From NCBI RefSeq assembly GCF_005889725.1, contig NZ_VCKX01000066.1, positions 1 to 47,817 on the forward strand: a DNA stretch of 47,817 bases, given 5' to 3'. Below the pieces are notes generated by a model. It had not been told where the DNA came from. It saw nothing but the letters and a program-made list of their open reading frames with translations, and ran no database searches. This DNA comes from Nonomuraea zeae. Lineage in GTDB: Bacteria; Actinomycetota; Actinomycetes; Streptosporangiales; Streptosporangiaceae. How positions within the stretch are numbered: the first letter of the stretch is position 1; each line of letters opens with the position of its first letter. Positions 8,376 to 16,404 of the stretch are shown piece by piece. The position numbers were made by a program, and so were the translations under genes.

Positions 8376-9206
8376 TCAGGTCGCGTAGCGCTCGACGCTG
8401 ATCACCCGGTCGCCGGCTCGGTGCAGGACGGCGAACGCGCCCTTGCGCAGGTGCACCTCCTTGCCGCTGAGCGCCTCGATCAGGCCGGGCAGCACCTTGC
8501 CGTGACTGCACACGGCGGTGGGCAGGGTGAGGTCCCTGACCAGCGCGGGAGTCTTGTGTGGATCCTGGCTCTCCTCGCTGAGCAGCGGCTCGATCCTGAT
8601 CTCGCCCCCGTACGGCTCCAGAGTCTGGACGCATCGGGCACTGGGCGAGCTCACCAGCACCTCGGGCCGGTAGGCGGGCAGCGCGGTGGCCAGGCTCGCG
8701 GCCTGGGCGGCCCCGACGACGTCGAGCGGGCGCAGCGCGTCGGCGTGCGGCCACTCGCTTCTGGAGCCGGCCGCGCCGTGCCGGACGAGGATCAGCGGCA
8801 CGGTCTCCAGCGGCGCGGCCCCGAGCGCGCGCAGCATCCCCGCGTCCCACTCGTACGTCAGCAGCCGCCGCGCCTCGTCCACCGGCAGCCAGCGCAGCTC
8901 GTCCACCTCGTCGTTGGGCGTGAACCCGGCGTCGGCGAGCACGCGGGCCGTCCAGTAGTCGACCCGCTTGAGCCGCCCCCCGCTGAGGTAGTGGGTGGGC
9001 GGCAGCGCGCGGCCGAGCAGGACCTCCAGGCCGGTCTCCTCGCCGACCTCGCGCAGCGCGGCGGCGATCACGTGCTCGCCGGACTTCAGCTTCCCCTTGG
9101 GAAAGGTCCAGTCGTCGTACGCGGGGCGGTGGATGACGGCCACTTCCGGGTGGCTCGCCACGCCCCTCCAGACCACGGCTCCGGCGGCGCGGAGCAGGTC
9201 AGTCAT
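8376..9206 (-). CDS. mutT1: MutT1-like protein: Nudix hydrolase plus histidine phosphatase
   Basis: A 276-aa two-domain protein. The Nudix box runs from G38 (GKLKSGE) through REVGEETGL (about 52-60). A histidine-phosphatase domain follows with LVRHG (about 140-144) and a second catalytic His in CSHGKVLPGL. This fusion is typical of mycobacterial MutT1 (Rv2985), which hydrolyses 8-oxo-(d)GTP and diadenosine polyphosphates, and M. tuberculosis also places it next to ppk1. The start MTDLLRAAGA at 9206 overlaps the ppk1 stop by 8 bp. It ends convergently 10 bp from the P450 stop. Confidence 0.9.
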   Translation of the reverse strand: MTDLLRAAGAVVWRGVASHPEVAVIHRPAYDDWTFPKGKLKSGEHVIAAALREVGEETGLEVLLGRALPPTHYLSGGRLKRVDYWTARVLADAGFTPNDEVDELRWLPVDEARRLLTYEWDAGMLRALGAAPLETVPLILVRHGAAGSRSEWPHADALRPLDVVGAAQAASLATALPAYRPEVLVSSPSARCVQTLEPYGGEIRIEPLLSEESQDPHKTPALVRDLTLPTAVCSHGKVLPGLIEALSGKEVHLRKGAFAVLHRAGDRVISVERYAT

Positions 9207-11259
9207 CAACGGTCCTCCAGCGGCGGGTGCCGATGAGATGGCTCTGCAGGTCCTCGCCCGGGTGGCGGGCCCACGTGCCATCGGAGTTCAGCCACCACGC
9301 GTTCGTGGTCTCGGCCATGGCCAGGTCCATCAGCTCGATGAGATAGGCCTTGTGCTGCTGCGCGGTCACCTTGACCAGGGCCTCGACGCGGCGGTCCAGG
9401 TTCCTGCGCATCAGGTCGGCGCTGCCGATCCACACCTCGGGCCGGCGGCCCAGGCCGAACTCGTACACCCTGGAGTGCTCAAGAAAGCGCCCCAAGACCG
9501 ACCTTACGCGGATATTTTCGGACAAATCTGGGATTCCTGGGCGGAGGATGCAGATTCCGCGCACCCACAGGTCCACCGGGACGCCCGCCCTGGACGCTCG
9601 GTAGAGTGCGTCGATGATCGGCTCGTCCACCAGCGAGTTCGTCTTGATCCTGATCCGCGCGGGGCGGCCGGCCTGCTGGTGCGCGATCTCCCGCTCGATC
9701 CTGGCCAGCAGCCCGCTGCGCATCGAGTGCGGGGCGACGAGCAGCCGGCGGTAGGCGGAGTGGTTGGAGTATCCGGTCAGGTGGATGAACAGGTCGGTGA
9801 CGTCCTCGCCGACCAGCGGGTCCGCCGTGAGCAGGCCGAAGTCCTCGTACTGCCGGGCGGTCTTGGGGTTGTAGTTGCCGGTGCCGATGTGGCAGTAGCG
9901 GCGCAGCTCGCCCGATGGCTCCTGGCGCACCACGAGGGCCAGCTTGCAGTGGGTCTTCAGGCCGACCACGCCGTAGACGACGTGGCATCCGGCGCGTTCG
10001 AGCTTGCGGGCCCAGGAGATGTTCGCGTGCTCGTCGAAACGGGCCTTGATCTCCACGACGACCACGACCTGCTTGCCCGCCTCGGCCGCGTCGATCAGGA
10101 AGTCCACGATGGGGGAGTCGCCGCTGGTCCGGTAGAGGGTCTGCTTGATCGCCAGGACCCTCGGGTCGGCCGCGGCCGCCTCGATGAAGCGCTGCACGCT
10201 GGTGGCGAACGAGTCGTACGGGTGGTGCAGCAGCACGTCGCGCTCGCGCAGGATGGCGAAGATGTCGTCCTCGGCGTTGATCACCTCCGCCGGCACGAAC
10301 GGGCGATAGCTGAGCTCGCCCCGATCCAGGTCGGCGATGGCGCCCAGGCCCGACAGGTCGAGCGGCCCGGGCAGGCGGTAGATCTCGTGGGGCGCCAGCT
10401 CCAGCTCCTCCACGAGCGGGGCCAGCACCTCGGGCGTGATCGTGTCCTCGACCTCCAGCCGGACCGGCGGGCCGAAGCGCCGCTTCAGCAGCTCCTTCTC
10501 CAGGGCCTGCATGAGGTTCTCCGTGACGTCCTCGTCGACGTCGAGGTCCTCGTTCCTGGTGACGCGGAAGACGTGGTGCTGGACGATCTCCATGCCCTTG
10601 AAGAGCTGCCCCAGATGTGCCGCGATGACATCTTCCAGCGGGACGAATCGCTCTTTGGACGCCGGTACGAATCTCGGCAACTGCGAAGGAACTTTGACCC
10701 GGGCGAAAACCGTGTGATCGGTCGCCGGATTCCGCACCAGAACCGCCAGGTTCAGGCTCAGCCCGGAAATGTAGGGAAACGGGTGGGCGGGGTCCACGGC
10801 CAGGGGCGTCAGCACCGGCCTGATGCGCTCCCTGAACAGCTTGCGCAGCTCCGTGCGCTCCTCGCGGCCCAGGTCGTCCCACCGGGCGATCTCGATGCCC
10901 TCGCTCGCGAGCTGCGGGCAGATGTGCTGGTGGAAGGCCGCGGCGTGCCGTCTGGCCAGCTCGTTCGCGATCGTCGCGATCCTGGCCAGCTCCTCGCGGG
11001 GCTTCAGCCCGCTCTTGGTCCGCAGCAGCAGGCCCGTCGCCATGCGCCGCTTGAGCCCGGCCACGCGTACGCGGAAGAACTCATCCAGGTTGCTCGCGAA
11101 GATGGCCAGAAAGCGCACCCGCTCCAGCAGCGGGAGAGAGGGGTCCTCGGCAAGCTCCAGAACCCGCTCGTTGAATTGGAGCCAGCTCTCCTCACGGTTG
11201 AGGAACCGCTCCTGTGGCAGGGGTAGATCATTTGCTGGGTGGAACGGTTCCGCGGACAT
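9199..11259 (-). CDS. ppk1: Polyphosphate kinase 1
   Basis: A 686-aa Ppk1, which reversibly transfers the ATP gamma-phosphate onto polyphosphate through a phospho-histidine. The N-domain begins RFLNREESWLQFNERVL; ASNLDEFFRVR and PYISGLSLNLAV follow. The catalytic His lies in VGLKTHCKLALV (about residue 434) and the second conserved His in EHSRVYEFG (about 593), close to E. coli numbering. The ATG at 11259 lacks a ribosome site and lies close behind a PHO-box-like array, so a leaderless mRNA under phosphate control is likely. The mutT1-like gene follows with overlap. Confidence 0.96.
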   Translation of the reverse strand: MSAEPFHPANDLPLPQERFLNREESWLQFNERVLELAEDPSLPLLERVRFLAIFASNLDEFFRVRVAGLKRRMATGLLLRTKSGLKPREELARIATIANELARRHAAAFHQHICPQLASEGIEIARWDDLGREERTELRKLFRERIRPVLTPLAVDPAHPFPYISGLSLNLAVLVRNPATDHTVFARVKVPSQLPRFVPASKERFVPLEDVIAAHLGQLFKGMEIVQHHVFRVTRNEDLDVDEDVTENLMQALEKELLKRRFGPPVRLEVEDTITPEVLAPLVEELELAPHEIYRLPGPLDLSGLGAIADLDRGELSYRPFVPAEVINAEDDIFAILRERDVLLHHPYDSFATSVQRFIEAAAADPRVLAIKQTLYRTSGDSPIVDFLIDAAEAGKQVVVVVEIKARFDEHANISWARKLERAGCHVVYGVVGLKTHCKLALVVRQEPSGELRRYCHIGTGNYNPKTARQYEDFGLLTADPLVGEDVTDLFIHLTGYSNHSAYRRLLVAPHSMRSGLLARIEREIAHQQAGRPARIRIKTNSLVDEPIIDALYRASRAGVPVDLWVRGICILRPGIPDLSENIRVRSVLGRFLEHSRVYEFGLGRRPEVWIGSADLMRRNLDRRVEALVKVTAQQHKAYLIELMDLAMAETTNAWWLNSDGTWARHPGEDLQSHLIGTRRWRTVDD

Positions 11260-11277
11260 ATCGCGTATATTGCCCCG

Positions 11278-11310
11278 TTTGGTTGAACAGAACGTTAACG
11301 TAGCCGCAAC
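11278..11310 (-). promoter_or_regulatory. PHO-box-like array of three 11-bp direct repeats before ppk1
   Basis: Read on the minus strand, three consecutive 11-mers begin with GTT: gttgcggctac (11310-11300), gttaacgttct (11299-11289) and gttcaaccaaa (11288-11278). PhoP sites in Streptomyces are 11-bp direct repeats with a GTTCACC core, and ppk is a known PhoP target there. A CAATAT -10-like box follows and the ATG begins 18 nt after the array. Confidence 0.65.
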
Positions 11311-11368
11311 GACTCACATTCAAGGTCTGCCCAGCTCTGAAGGGACATCACCCGGGACGGCCGACCCG

Positions 11369-11480
11369 TTCAGGCGGGCGTCACCCGCGACAACCGACCT
11401 CGTTCGAGCGCGGACGCCACTCGGGATGATCGGCCTTTTCGAGCGCGGACGTCACTCCGGATGGTCGGCCTGTTCGAGCC
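11369..11480. repeat. 35-bp tandem repeat spanning the end of the tetR gene
   Basis: Units start at 11369, 11403, 11438 and 11473 (partial), sharing ttcgagcgcggacg followed by cactccggatggtcggcc-like sequence. The 11438 copy contains the tetR stop codon; in the 11403 copy the corresponding TGA is TGG on the minus strand. The array apparently arose by duplication of the gene's 3' end. Confidence 0.8.
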
Positions 11481-12354
11481 GGGCGGCGCGCTCGGCCAGA
11501 CGCGCCTCCCGCTGGCGGATCTTCTCTTCCCGCTCGCGGGCCTTCTCCGCCTCCTTCAGCAGCCGCTCGCGCTCCTTCAGCTCGCGGACCCTGGCCTTCT
11601 CGGCCTCCTTCAGCTCGCGCTGACGGACCTTCTCGGCCTCCTTGAGCTCCTTCTCGCGGGCCTTCTCCAGGTCCCGCTGCTCCTTCTCGCTGGTGCGCGG
11701 CTTGGCGATCGCCGATTGGGTGCGGGTCGCGGCGGTGATCTCGGGGTTGGGGTTGAGCCCGGTCAGGCCGTTCCATGCCAGGTTGACCAGGTGGGCCGCG
11801 ACCTCCTCGCGGCCGGGCTTGCGCACGTCCAGCCACCACTGCCCGGTCAGCGCCACCATGCCGACGAGCATCTGCGCGTACATCGGCGCGAGCTTGGGGT
11901 CGTAGCCGCGCGAGACGAACTCGTCGGCCAGCACGTCCTCGACCTGGCTGGCGATCTCGCTGATCAGGCTCGCGAACGTGCCCGTGCCCGAGGCGGCGTG
12001 CGAGTCGCGCACCAGGATGCGGAAGCCCTCGCTGCTCTCCTCGATGTACTGCAGCAGCGCCAGCGCGGCGCGCTCCAGCTTGATCAGGGAGTGCGTGGCG
12101 GAGAGAGCTTCGGTGATCATGCTGAGCAGCTTCTGCATCTCGCGGTCCACCACGACCGCGTAGACGCCCTCTTTACCACCGAAATGTTCGTATACCACGG
12201 GTTTCGACACCTGTGCGGTAGCTGCGATTTCTTCGATAGAGGTCCCGTCGAACCCCTTCTCCGCGAAGAGGGTGCGGCTGATGCTGATCAGCTGCTCTCT
12301 TCGCTCGCTACCGGACATACGCCTGCGAGCTCGGGGTTCGGTCACGGTTTCCAT
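11452..12354 (-). CDS. TetR-family regulator with long charged coiled-coil tail
   Basis: A 300-aa protein from ATG 12354. The N-terminal HTH reads LFAEKGFDGTSIEEIAATAQVSKPVVYEHFGGKEGVY, the pattern seen in actinobacterial lipid regulators such as FasR, so a role in fatty-acid control is plausible. After a normal ligand domain (to about residue 210) comes a tail of about 80 residues made almost only of K, E, R, A and L, predicted as one long helix or coiled coil and not usual in TetR proteins. A later start at 12318 is possible. It lies 49 bp behind the desaturase gene with an operator-like palindrome in the gap. Confidence 0.88.
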   Translation of the reverse strand: METVTEPRARRRMSGSERREQLISISRTLFAEKGFDGTSIEEIAATAQVSKPVVYEHFGGKEGVYAVVVDREMQKLLSMITEALSATHSLIKLERAALALLQYIEESSEGFRILVRDSHAASGTGTFASLISEIASQVEDVLADEFVSRGYDPKLAPMYAQMLVGMVALTGQWWLDVRKPGREEVAAHLVNLAWNGLTGLNPNPEITAATRTQSAIAKPRTSEKEQRDLEKAREKELKEAEKVRQRELKEAEKARVRELKERERLLKEAEKAREREEKIRQREARLAERAARLEQADHPE

Positions 12355-12367
12355 AATGACGGCCACG

Positions 12368-12385
12368 GATGAATGACCGTTCATC
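12368..12385. promoter_or_regulatory. Operator-like palindrome upstream of tetR
   Basis: An 18-bp inverted repeat gatgaa-tgaccg-ttcatc lies between the desaturase stop and the tetR start, close to AATGAACGxTCATT-type TetR sites. Autoregulation of the TetR protein is the simplest reading. Confidence 0.5.
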
Positions 12386-12403
12386 GGCTGATCTGTGACA
12401 GGG

Positions 12404-13342
12404 TCACGCAATGCGCTTCGCCGCCAGGCGCTCCGGCGTCGGCCAGCGCACGTCGTGGACCCAGCCCAGCTTCTCGAAGATGCGGATGAGGCCGGCGCTC
12501 AGGTCGATCTGACCCTTCAGCGCGCCGTGCCTGGCGCAGGTGGGGTCGGAGTGGTGCAGGTTGTGCCACGACTCGCCGAAGGACGGGATGGCCAGCCACC
12601 ACACGTTGCGGGACTTGTCGCGCACCTCGAAGGCCTCGTCGCCGAAGACGTGACAGATGGAGTTGATTGACCAGGTCACGTGGTGCAGCAGGCCGATGCG
12701 GACCAGCGAGCCCCAGAACAGCGCGGTCAGCGCGCCCTGCCAGGACCAGGTGAGCAGCAGGCCGAGCACGCCGGGGAGCAGGATCGAGGTGAGGGCGATC
12801 GCGGGGAACCACTTGTGCAGCTTGATGATGTCCTCGTCCTTGCACAGGTCGGGAGCGTACTTCTCCCTGTTGGTGCGCTCGCTCTCGAACAGCCAGCCCA
12901 TGTGGGCGTACAGCAGGCCCTTGGACATGGACTTGAAGCCGGGGCCGAAGCGCCACGGCGAGTGCGGGTCGCCCTCCTTGTCGGAGAACTTGTGGTGCTT
13001 GCGGTGCGTGGCCACCCAGTCCAGCACGGACATCTCCAGGGAGAGGCTGCCCGCGATGCCCATGGCGATCTTCAGCGGGCGCTTGGCCTTGAACGAGCCG
13101 TGCGTGAAGTAGCGGTGCAGCCCGACGGTGACGCCCAGGCCGGAGACCACGTAGAAGACGAATGCGATCGCGATGTCGGTCCAGCCCAGCCCCCATCCCC
13201 AGGCGAACGGCACCGCTGCCGCGATCGCGACCAAGGGCAGGCCGACGACGAGTCCGAAAGTGATGAGCTCCGCCCTGGATTTGGGTTCGGGCTCGAAGTC
13301 GGGCTTCGGGGCAGGTGTCGCTCGTTCGGAGAGAACGGTCAT
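12404..13342 (-). CDS. Acyl-CoA delta-9 fatty-acid desaturase (membrane di-iron)
   Basis: A 312-aa integral membrane desaturase. The three histidine boxes that bind the di-iron centre are all present: HRYFTH (76-81), HRKHH (113-117) and HNLHH (260-264), with QGAL, DPHSPW and several hydrophobic segments (about 27-70, 185-205). It resembles stearoyl-CoA desaturases and actinobacterial DesA3-like enzymes that place a cis double bond in acyl chains and so set membrane fluidity. A strong ribosome site (ggaggtag) precedes the ATG. The upstream 15-bp operator-like repeats and the adjacent tetR gene suggest transcriptional control by lipid status. Confidence 0.94.
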   Translation of the reverse strand: MTVLSERATPAPKPDFEPEPKSRAELITFGLVVGLPLVAIAAAVPFAWGWGLGWTDIAIAFVFYVVSGLGVTVGLHRYFTHGSFKAKRPLKIAMGIAGSLSLEMSVLDWVATHRKHHKFSDKEGDPHSPWRFGPGFKSMSKGLLYAHMGWLFESERTNREKYAPDLCKDEDIIKLHKWFPAIALTSILLPGVLGLLLTWSWQGALTALFWGSLVRIGLLHHVTWSINSICHVFGDEAFEVRDKSRNVWWLAIPSFGESWHNLHHSDPTCARHGALKGQIDLSAGLIRIFEKLGWVHDVRWPTPERLAAKRIA

Positions 13343-13382
13343 GGGCTACCTCCAACGGCATGTATCAGATCGAATGTCCGAG

Positions 13383-13412
13383 CTACGCAACCGTAACCTA
13401 CGCAAGCGTAAG
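13383..13412 (-). promoter_or_regulatory. Paired TetR-type operators before the desaturase gene
   Basis: Two adjacent 15-bp direct repeats, ctacgcaaccgtaac (13383-13397) and ctacgcaagcgtaag (13398-13412), are each imperfect palindromes (core tacgcaagcgta in the second). On the minus strand the first unit supplies a TTGCGT -35-like box, followed after 17 bp by TGATAC. A repressor bound here would block the desaturase promoter. Confidence 0.6.
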
Positions 13413-13644
13413 TAAGGAAGACCTAAGCCGTGAATGTGGGGAAGGTGACGCTCTGCCGCCGCAGGTGGGTGGGGTTCGTGCCTTGCCACTTTTCGGGTGG
13501 TCTGTTATACGGACTGAGGCACGGCACACCCCCTTCGACCAGGGAACTTCACCAAGGAGTGGGATGTGGGGTGTAATTACGGGCGCGCGCCAGGGTGCGG
13601 GCTCGGTATCGTAGGAGTGTGTCGGACACCACGTGTTCGACCCG
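13413..13644. other. Intergenic region between desaturase promoter and tRNA-Gln
   Basis: No gene is supported. A TTGCCA box (13483-13488), 17-bp spacer and TATACG (13506-13511) on the plus strand form a reasonable promoter about 130 nt before the tRNA, and could drive it with a processed 5' leader. Nothing else stands out. Confidence 0.4.
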
Positions 13645-13716
13645 TCCCGGATCGTCTAATCGGCAGGACAAGTGGTTTTGGTCCACTTTGTAGGGGTTCG
13701 AGTCCTCTTCCGGGAG
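13645..13716 (+). tRNA. tRNA-Gln (anticodon UUG)
   Basis: The 72-nt cloverleaf folds cleanly: acceptor tcccgga (13645-13651) with tccggga (13709-13715), D arm gtc/gac, anticodon stem agtgg/ccact with loop ttttggt giving anticodon TTG, 4-nt variable loop, T arm agggg/cctct around ttcgagt, and discriminator G. CCA is not encoded. It lies 125 bp before glmU, as in other actinobacteria. Confidence 0.93.
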
Positions 13717-13841
13717 CTTGAGGCGTGCCCCGGGCAGAATGTTCGGGGTGGGGCCAGGTATCCTCACGGTGTCGGGAGGGTGGCGGTGCGGTAGCCGTAC
13801 CAGTCGCCCTGATCCGTCCCAGCCACAGGGAGCCTCAGTCC

Positions 13842-15290
13842 GTGAGTGTGCCGCGCCCGGCAGCCGTCATCGTCCTCGCCGCCGGCGAGGGCACCCGGAT
13901 GAAGAGCCAGACCCCGAAAGTCCTGCACGAGCTGTGCGGTCGTGCGCTCGTCGACCACATGCTCGCCTCTGCCCGCGACCTCGGTCCCGAGCAGCTCATC
14001 GTCGTCATAGGCCACGCGCTGGAGCGGGTCGGCGGCCATCTGGCCGCCACCAGCCCCGACGCGCGGGCCGTCGTCCAGCATGAGCAGCGCGGCACCGGAC
14101 ACGCCGTGCGCACCGTGCTCGAAGAGGTCGGCCCGATCTCCGGCACGGTCCTGGTCACCTATGGCGACGTGCCGCTCCTGCGCACCCAGACCCTCGCCGC
14201 GCTGCTCGAACGGCACGCGGCCGACGGCAACGCGGTCACCGTGCTGACGGCCGAAGTGCCCGACCCGACCGGCTACGGGCGGATCATCCGCGACGAGGCC
14301 GGCGCCGTGCTGGAGATCGTCGAGGAGAAGGACGCCAGCGCCGAGCAGCGCGCCATCAAGGAGATGAACTCCGGCATCTACGCCTTCGACGGCCTCCTGC
14401 TGGCCGACGCGGTCAAGCGCCTGTCCACCGCCAACGCCCAGGGCGAGGAATACCTCACCGACGTGCTGGGGATCCTGCGCGGCGACGGCCACCGGGTCGG
14501 CGTCTGCGTGGCCGGCGACCACGTCGAGGTCGAGGGCGTCAACGACCGCGTGCAGCTCGCCGCCGCCCGCAAGGTGCTCAACGGCCGCCTGCTCGAAGAG
14601 CACATGCGCGGCGGCGTCACGATCATCGACCCCGGCAGCACCTGGATCGACGTGGGCGTGCGGATCGGGCCGGACGCCGTCGTCCACCCCGGCACCCAGC
14701 TGCACGGCAGCACCGTCATCGACAGCGGCGCCGAGATCGGCCCGGGCACCACGCTGACCGACACCCGCGTGGGCGAGGGCGCGATCGTGCGCAACGCCGT
14801 CTGCGACAGCGCCGAGATCGGCCCGGAGGCCAGCGTCGGCCCCTACGCCTACCTGCGGCCGGGCACCGTGCTGGGGCGCAAGTCCAAGGCCGGCACGTTC
14901 GTCGAGATGAAGAACAGCCAGGTCGGCGAGCGCTCCAAGGTGCCACACCTGTCCTACGCGGGCGACGCCACCATCGGCGACGACGTCAACATCGGCGCCG
15001 CCGTGGTGTTCGTGAACTACGACGGGGTCGACAAGCATCGCTCCACCGTGCGCGACGGCGCGTTCGTCGGATGCGACACCATGCTCGTCGCCCCGGTGAC
15101 GGTCGGCGCCGGCGCCTACACGGCCGCCGGCTCCGTGATCGACGCAGACGTTCCCCCCGGCGCCATCGGGGTGGCAAGAGCGCGACAGCGCAACATAGAG
15201 AAATGGGTCTTGCGCAGGCGCGCGGGCACGAAATCGGCCGCCGCCGCCGAACGCGCGCTGGCCGAAGAGCAGCAGGAGAACAAGCAGTGA
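13842..15290 (+). CDS. glmU: Bifunctional UDP-GlcNAc pyrophosphorylase / GlcN-1-P acetyltransferase
   Basis: A 482-aa GlmU that makes UDP-GlcNAc for peptidoglycan and other glycans. The N-terminal nucleotidyltransferase has LAAGEGTRMKS (about 12-22), QRGTGHA and YGDVPLL. The C-terminal left-handed beta-helix shows hexapeptide repeats (IGPDAVVHPG, IGPGTTL, IGPEASVGP) and the acetyl-transfer region HLSYAGDATIGDDVNIGA. GTG 13842 is chosen because the ribosome site (agggag, 9 nt upstream) and VLAAGEG placement fit; the frame is open further upstream. It overlaps prs by 4 bp. Confidence 0.97.
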   Translation: MSVPRPAAVIVLAAGEGTRMKSQTPKVLHELCGRALVDHMLASARDLGPEQLIVVIGHALERVGGHLAATSPDARAVVQHEQRGTGHAVRTVLEEVGPISGTVLVTYGDVPLLRTQTLAALLERHAADGNAVTVLTAEVPDPTGYGRIIRDEAGAVLEIVEEKDASAEQRAIKEMNSGIYAFDGLLLADAVKRLSTANAQGEEYLTDVLGILRGDGHRVGVCVAGDHVEVEGVNDRVQLAAARKVLNGRLLEEHMRGGVTIIDPGSTWIDVGVRIGPDAVVHPGTQLHGSTVIDSGAEIGPGTTLTDTRVGEGAIVRNAVCDSAEIGPEASVGPYAYLRPGTVLGRKSKAGTFVEMKNSQVGERSKVPHLSYAGDATIGDDVNIGAAVVFVNYDGVDKHRSTVRDGAFVGCDTMLVAPVTVGAGAYTAAGSVIDADVPPGAIGVARARQRNIEKWVLRRRAGTKSAAAAERALAEEQQENKQ

Positions 15291-16264
15291 CCAGCATCAA
15301 GCAGCCGGGCGAGAAGAACCTCATGCTCTTCTCCGGCCGGGCCTATCCGGAGCTGGCCGAGGAGGTGGCCGAGCACGTCGGCGTCTCCCTCACCCCCACC
15401 AAGCTGATCGACTTCGCCAACGGCGAGATCTACGCCCGCTACCTGGAGTCCGTCCGCGGTTGCGACGCGTTCGTGATCCAGAGCCACACCGGCCCCATCA
15501 ACAAGTGGATCATGGAACAGCTCATCATGGTCGACGCGCTGAAGCGGGCCTCCGCCAAGCGCATCACCGTGGTCATGCCGTTCTTCGGCTACGCCCGCCA
15601 GGACAAGAAGGGCCGCGGTCGCGAGCCCATCACGGCCAGGCTGATGGCCGACATGTTCAAGACCGCGGGCGCCGACCGGCTCATGTCGATCGACCTGCAC
15701 ACCTCGCAGATCCAGGGCTTCTTCGACGGCCCCGTCGACCACCTGTTCGCCATGCCGGTGCTGGAGAGCTACCTCAAGAACAAGCTCGACCTGGAGAACA
15801 CCACCATCGTCTCGCCCGACACCGGCCGCGTGCGGCTGTCGGAGCGCTGGGCCGACACGCTGGGCACGCCGCTGGCCTTCATCCACAAGCGGCGCGACCT
15901 CGACGTGGCCAACTCCGTGAAGGTCAACGAGGTCGTCGGTAAAGTACGCGGCCGCACCTGCGTGCTCATCGACGACATGATCGACACCGCCGGCACGATC
16001 TGCAAGGCCGCCGACGCCCTCTACGAGCAGGGCGCGACCAACGTGATCACCGCCGCCACCCACGCGGTCTTCTCCGATCCCGCGGTCGACCGGCTGAAGA
16101 ACTCCCGGATCTCCGAGGTCATCGTCACCAACACGCTGCCCCTGTCGCCGGCCAACAGGTTCGACAAGCTGACGGTCCTGTCGATCGCGCCGCTCATCGC
16201 CCGCGCCATCACCGAGGTCTTCACCGACGGCTCGGTCACGAGCCTGTTCGAGGGCGACACCTGA
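15287..16264 (+). CDS. prs: Ribose-phosphate pyrophosphokinase (PRPP synthetase)
   Basis: A 325-aa PRPP synthetase that converts ribose-5-phosphate and ATP to PRPP for nucleotide, His and Trp synthesis. It shows FANGEIYARYLESVRG, the ATP-site loop PFFGYARQDKKGRGREPI, the divalent-metal histidine in DLHTSQIQGFF and the PRPP loop VLIDDMIDTAGTI (about 226-238). The GTG start sits inside the glmU stop (GTGA) behind an AGGAG ribosome site. The glmU-prs pair is conserved in actinobacteria. Confidence 0.97.
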   Translation: MTSIKQPGEKNLMLFSGRAYPELAEEVAEHVGVSLTPTKLIDFANGEIYARYLESVRGCDAFVIQSHTGPINKWIMEQLIMVDALKRASAKRITVVMPFFGYARQDKKGRGREPITARLMADMFKTAGADRLMSIDLHTSQIQGFFDGPVDHLFAMPVLESYLKNKLDLENTTIVSPDTGRVRLSERWADTLGTPLAFIHKRRDLDVANSVKVNEVVGKVRGRTCVLIDDMIDTAGTICKAADALYEQGATNVITAATHAVFSDPAVDRLKNSRISEVIVTNTLPLSPANRFDKLTVLSIAPLIARAITEVFTDGSVTSLFEGDT

Positions 16265-16311
16265 GCCGGAGGGCGGCCAACGCATCGGGCGGAGCCCGGC
16301 GAACAACGCAG

Positions 16312-16368
16312 TAGACTGAACAGGTTGCGCTCGTAACGCCTTCCGCTAGGGCGGGTGAGGGGGAGCGC
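16312..16368 (+). promoter_or_regulatory. Candidate rplY promoter and structured leader
   Basis: A TAGACT -10-like box (16312-16317) is followed by nested hairpins: outer arms 16327-16332 and 16363-16368 (gcgctc/gagcgc), inner arms 16337-16340 and 16350-16353 (cgcc/ggcg). The start codon at 16405 follows with a ribosome site at 16395. The structure could be an autogenous L25 leader, but this is only inference. Confidence 0.35.
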
Positions 16369-16404
16369 TCAACAACCCGACTCTGAGCATCCCTAGGAGA
16401 TGTC

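Noticed and set aside
8995..11226. A 743-codon open frame on the plus strand
   Set aside because: It is antisense to ppk1 and mutT1, both with clear catalytic motifs, and shows no recognisable domain.
13725..13841. N-terminal extension of GlmU by 39 residues
   Set aside because: GTG 13842 has a well-spaced ribosome site and gives the usual distance to LAAGEGTRM; the extension begins only nine bases after the tRNA.
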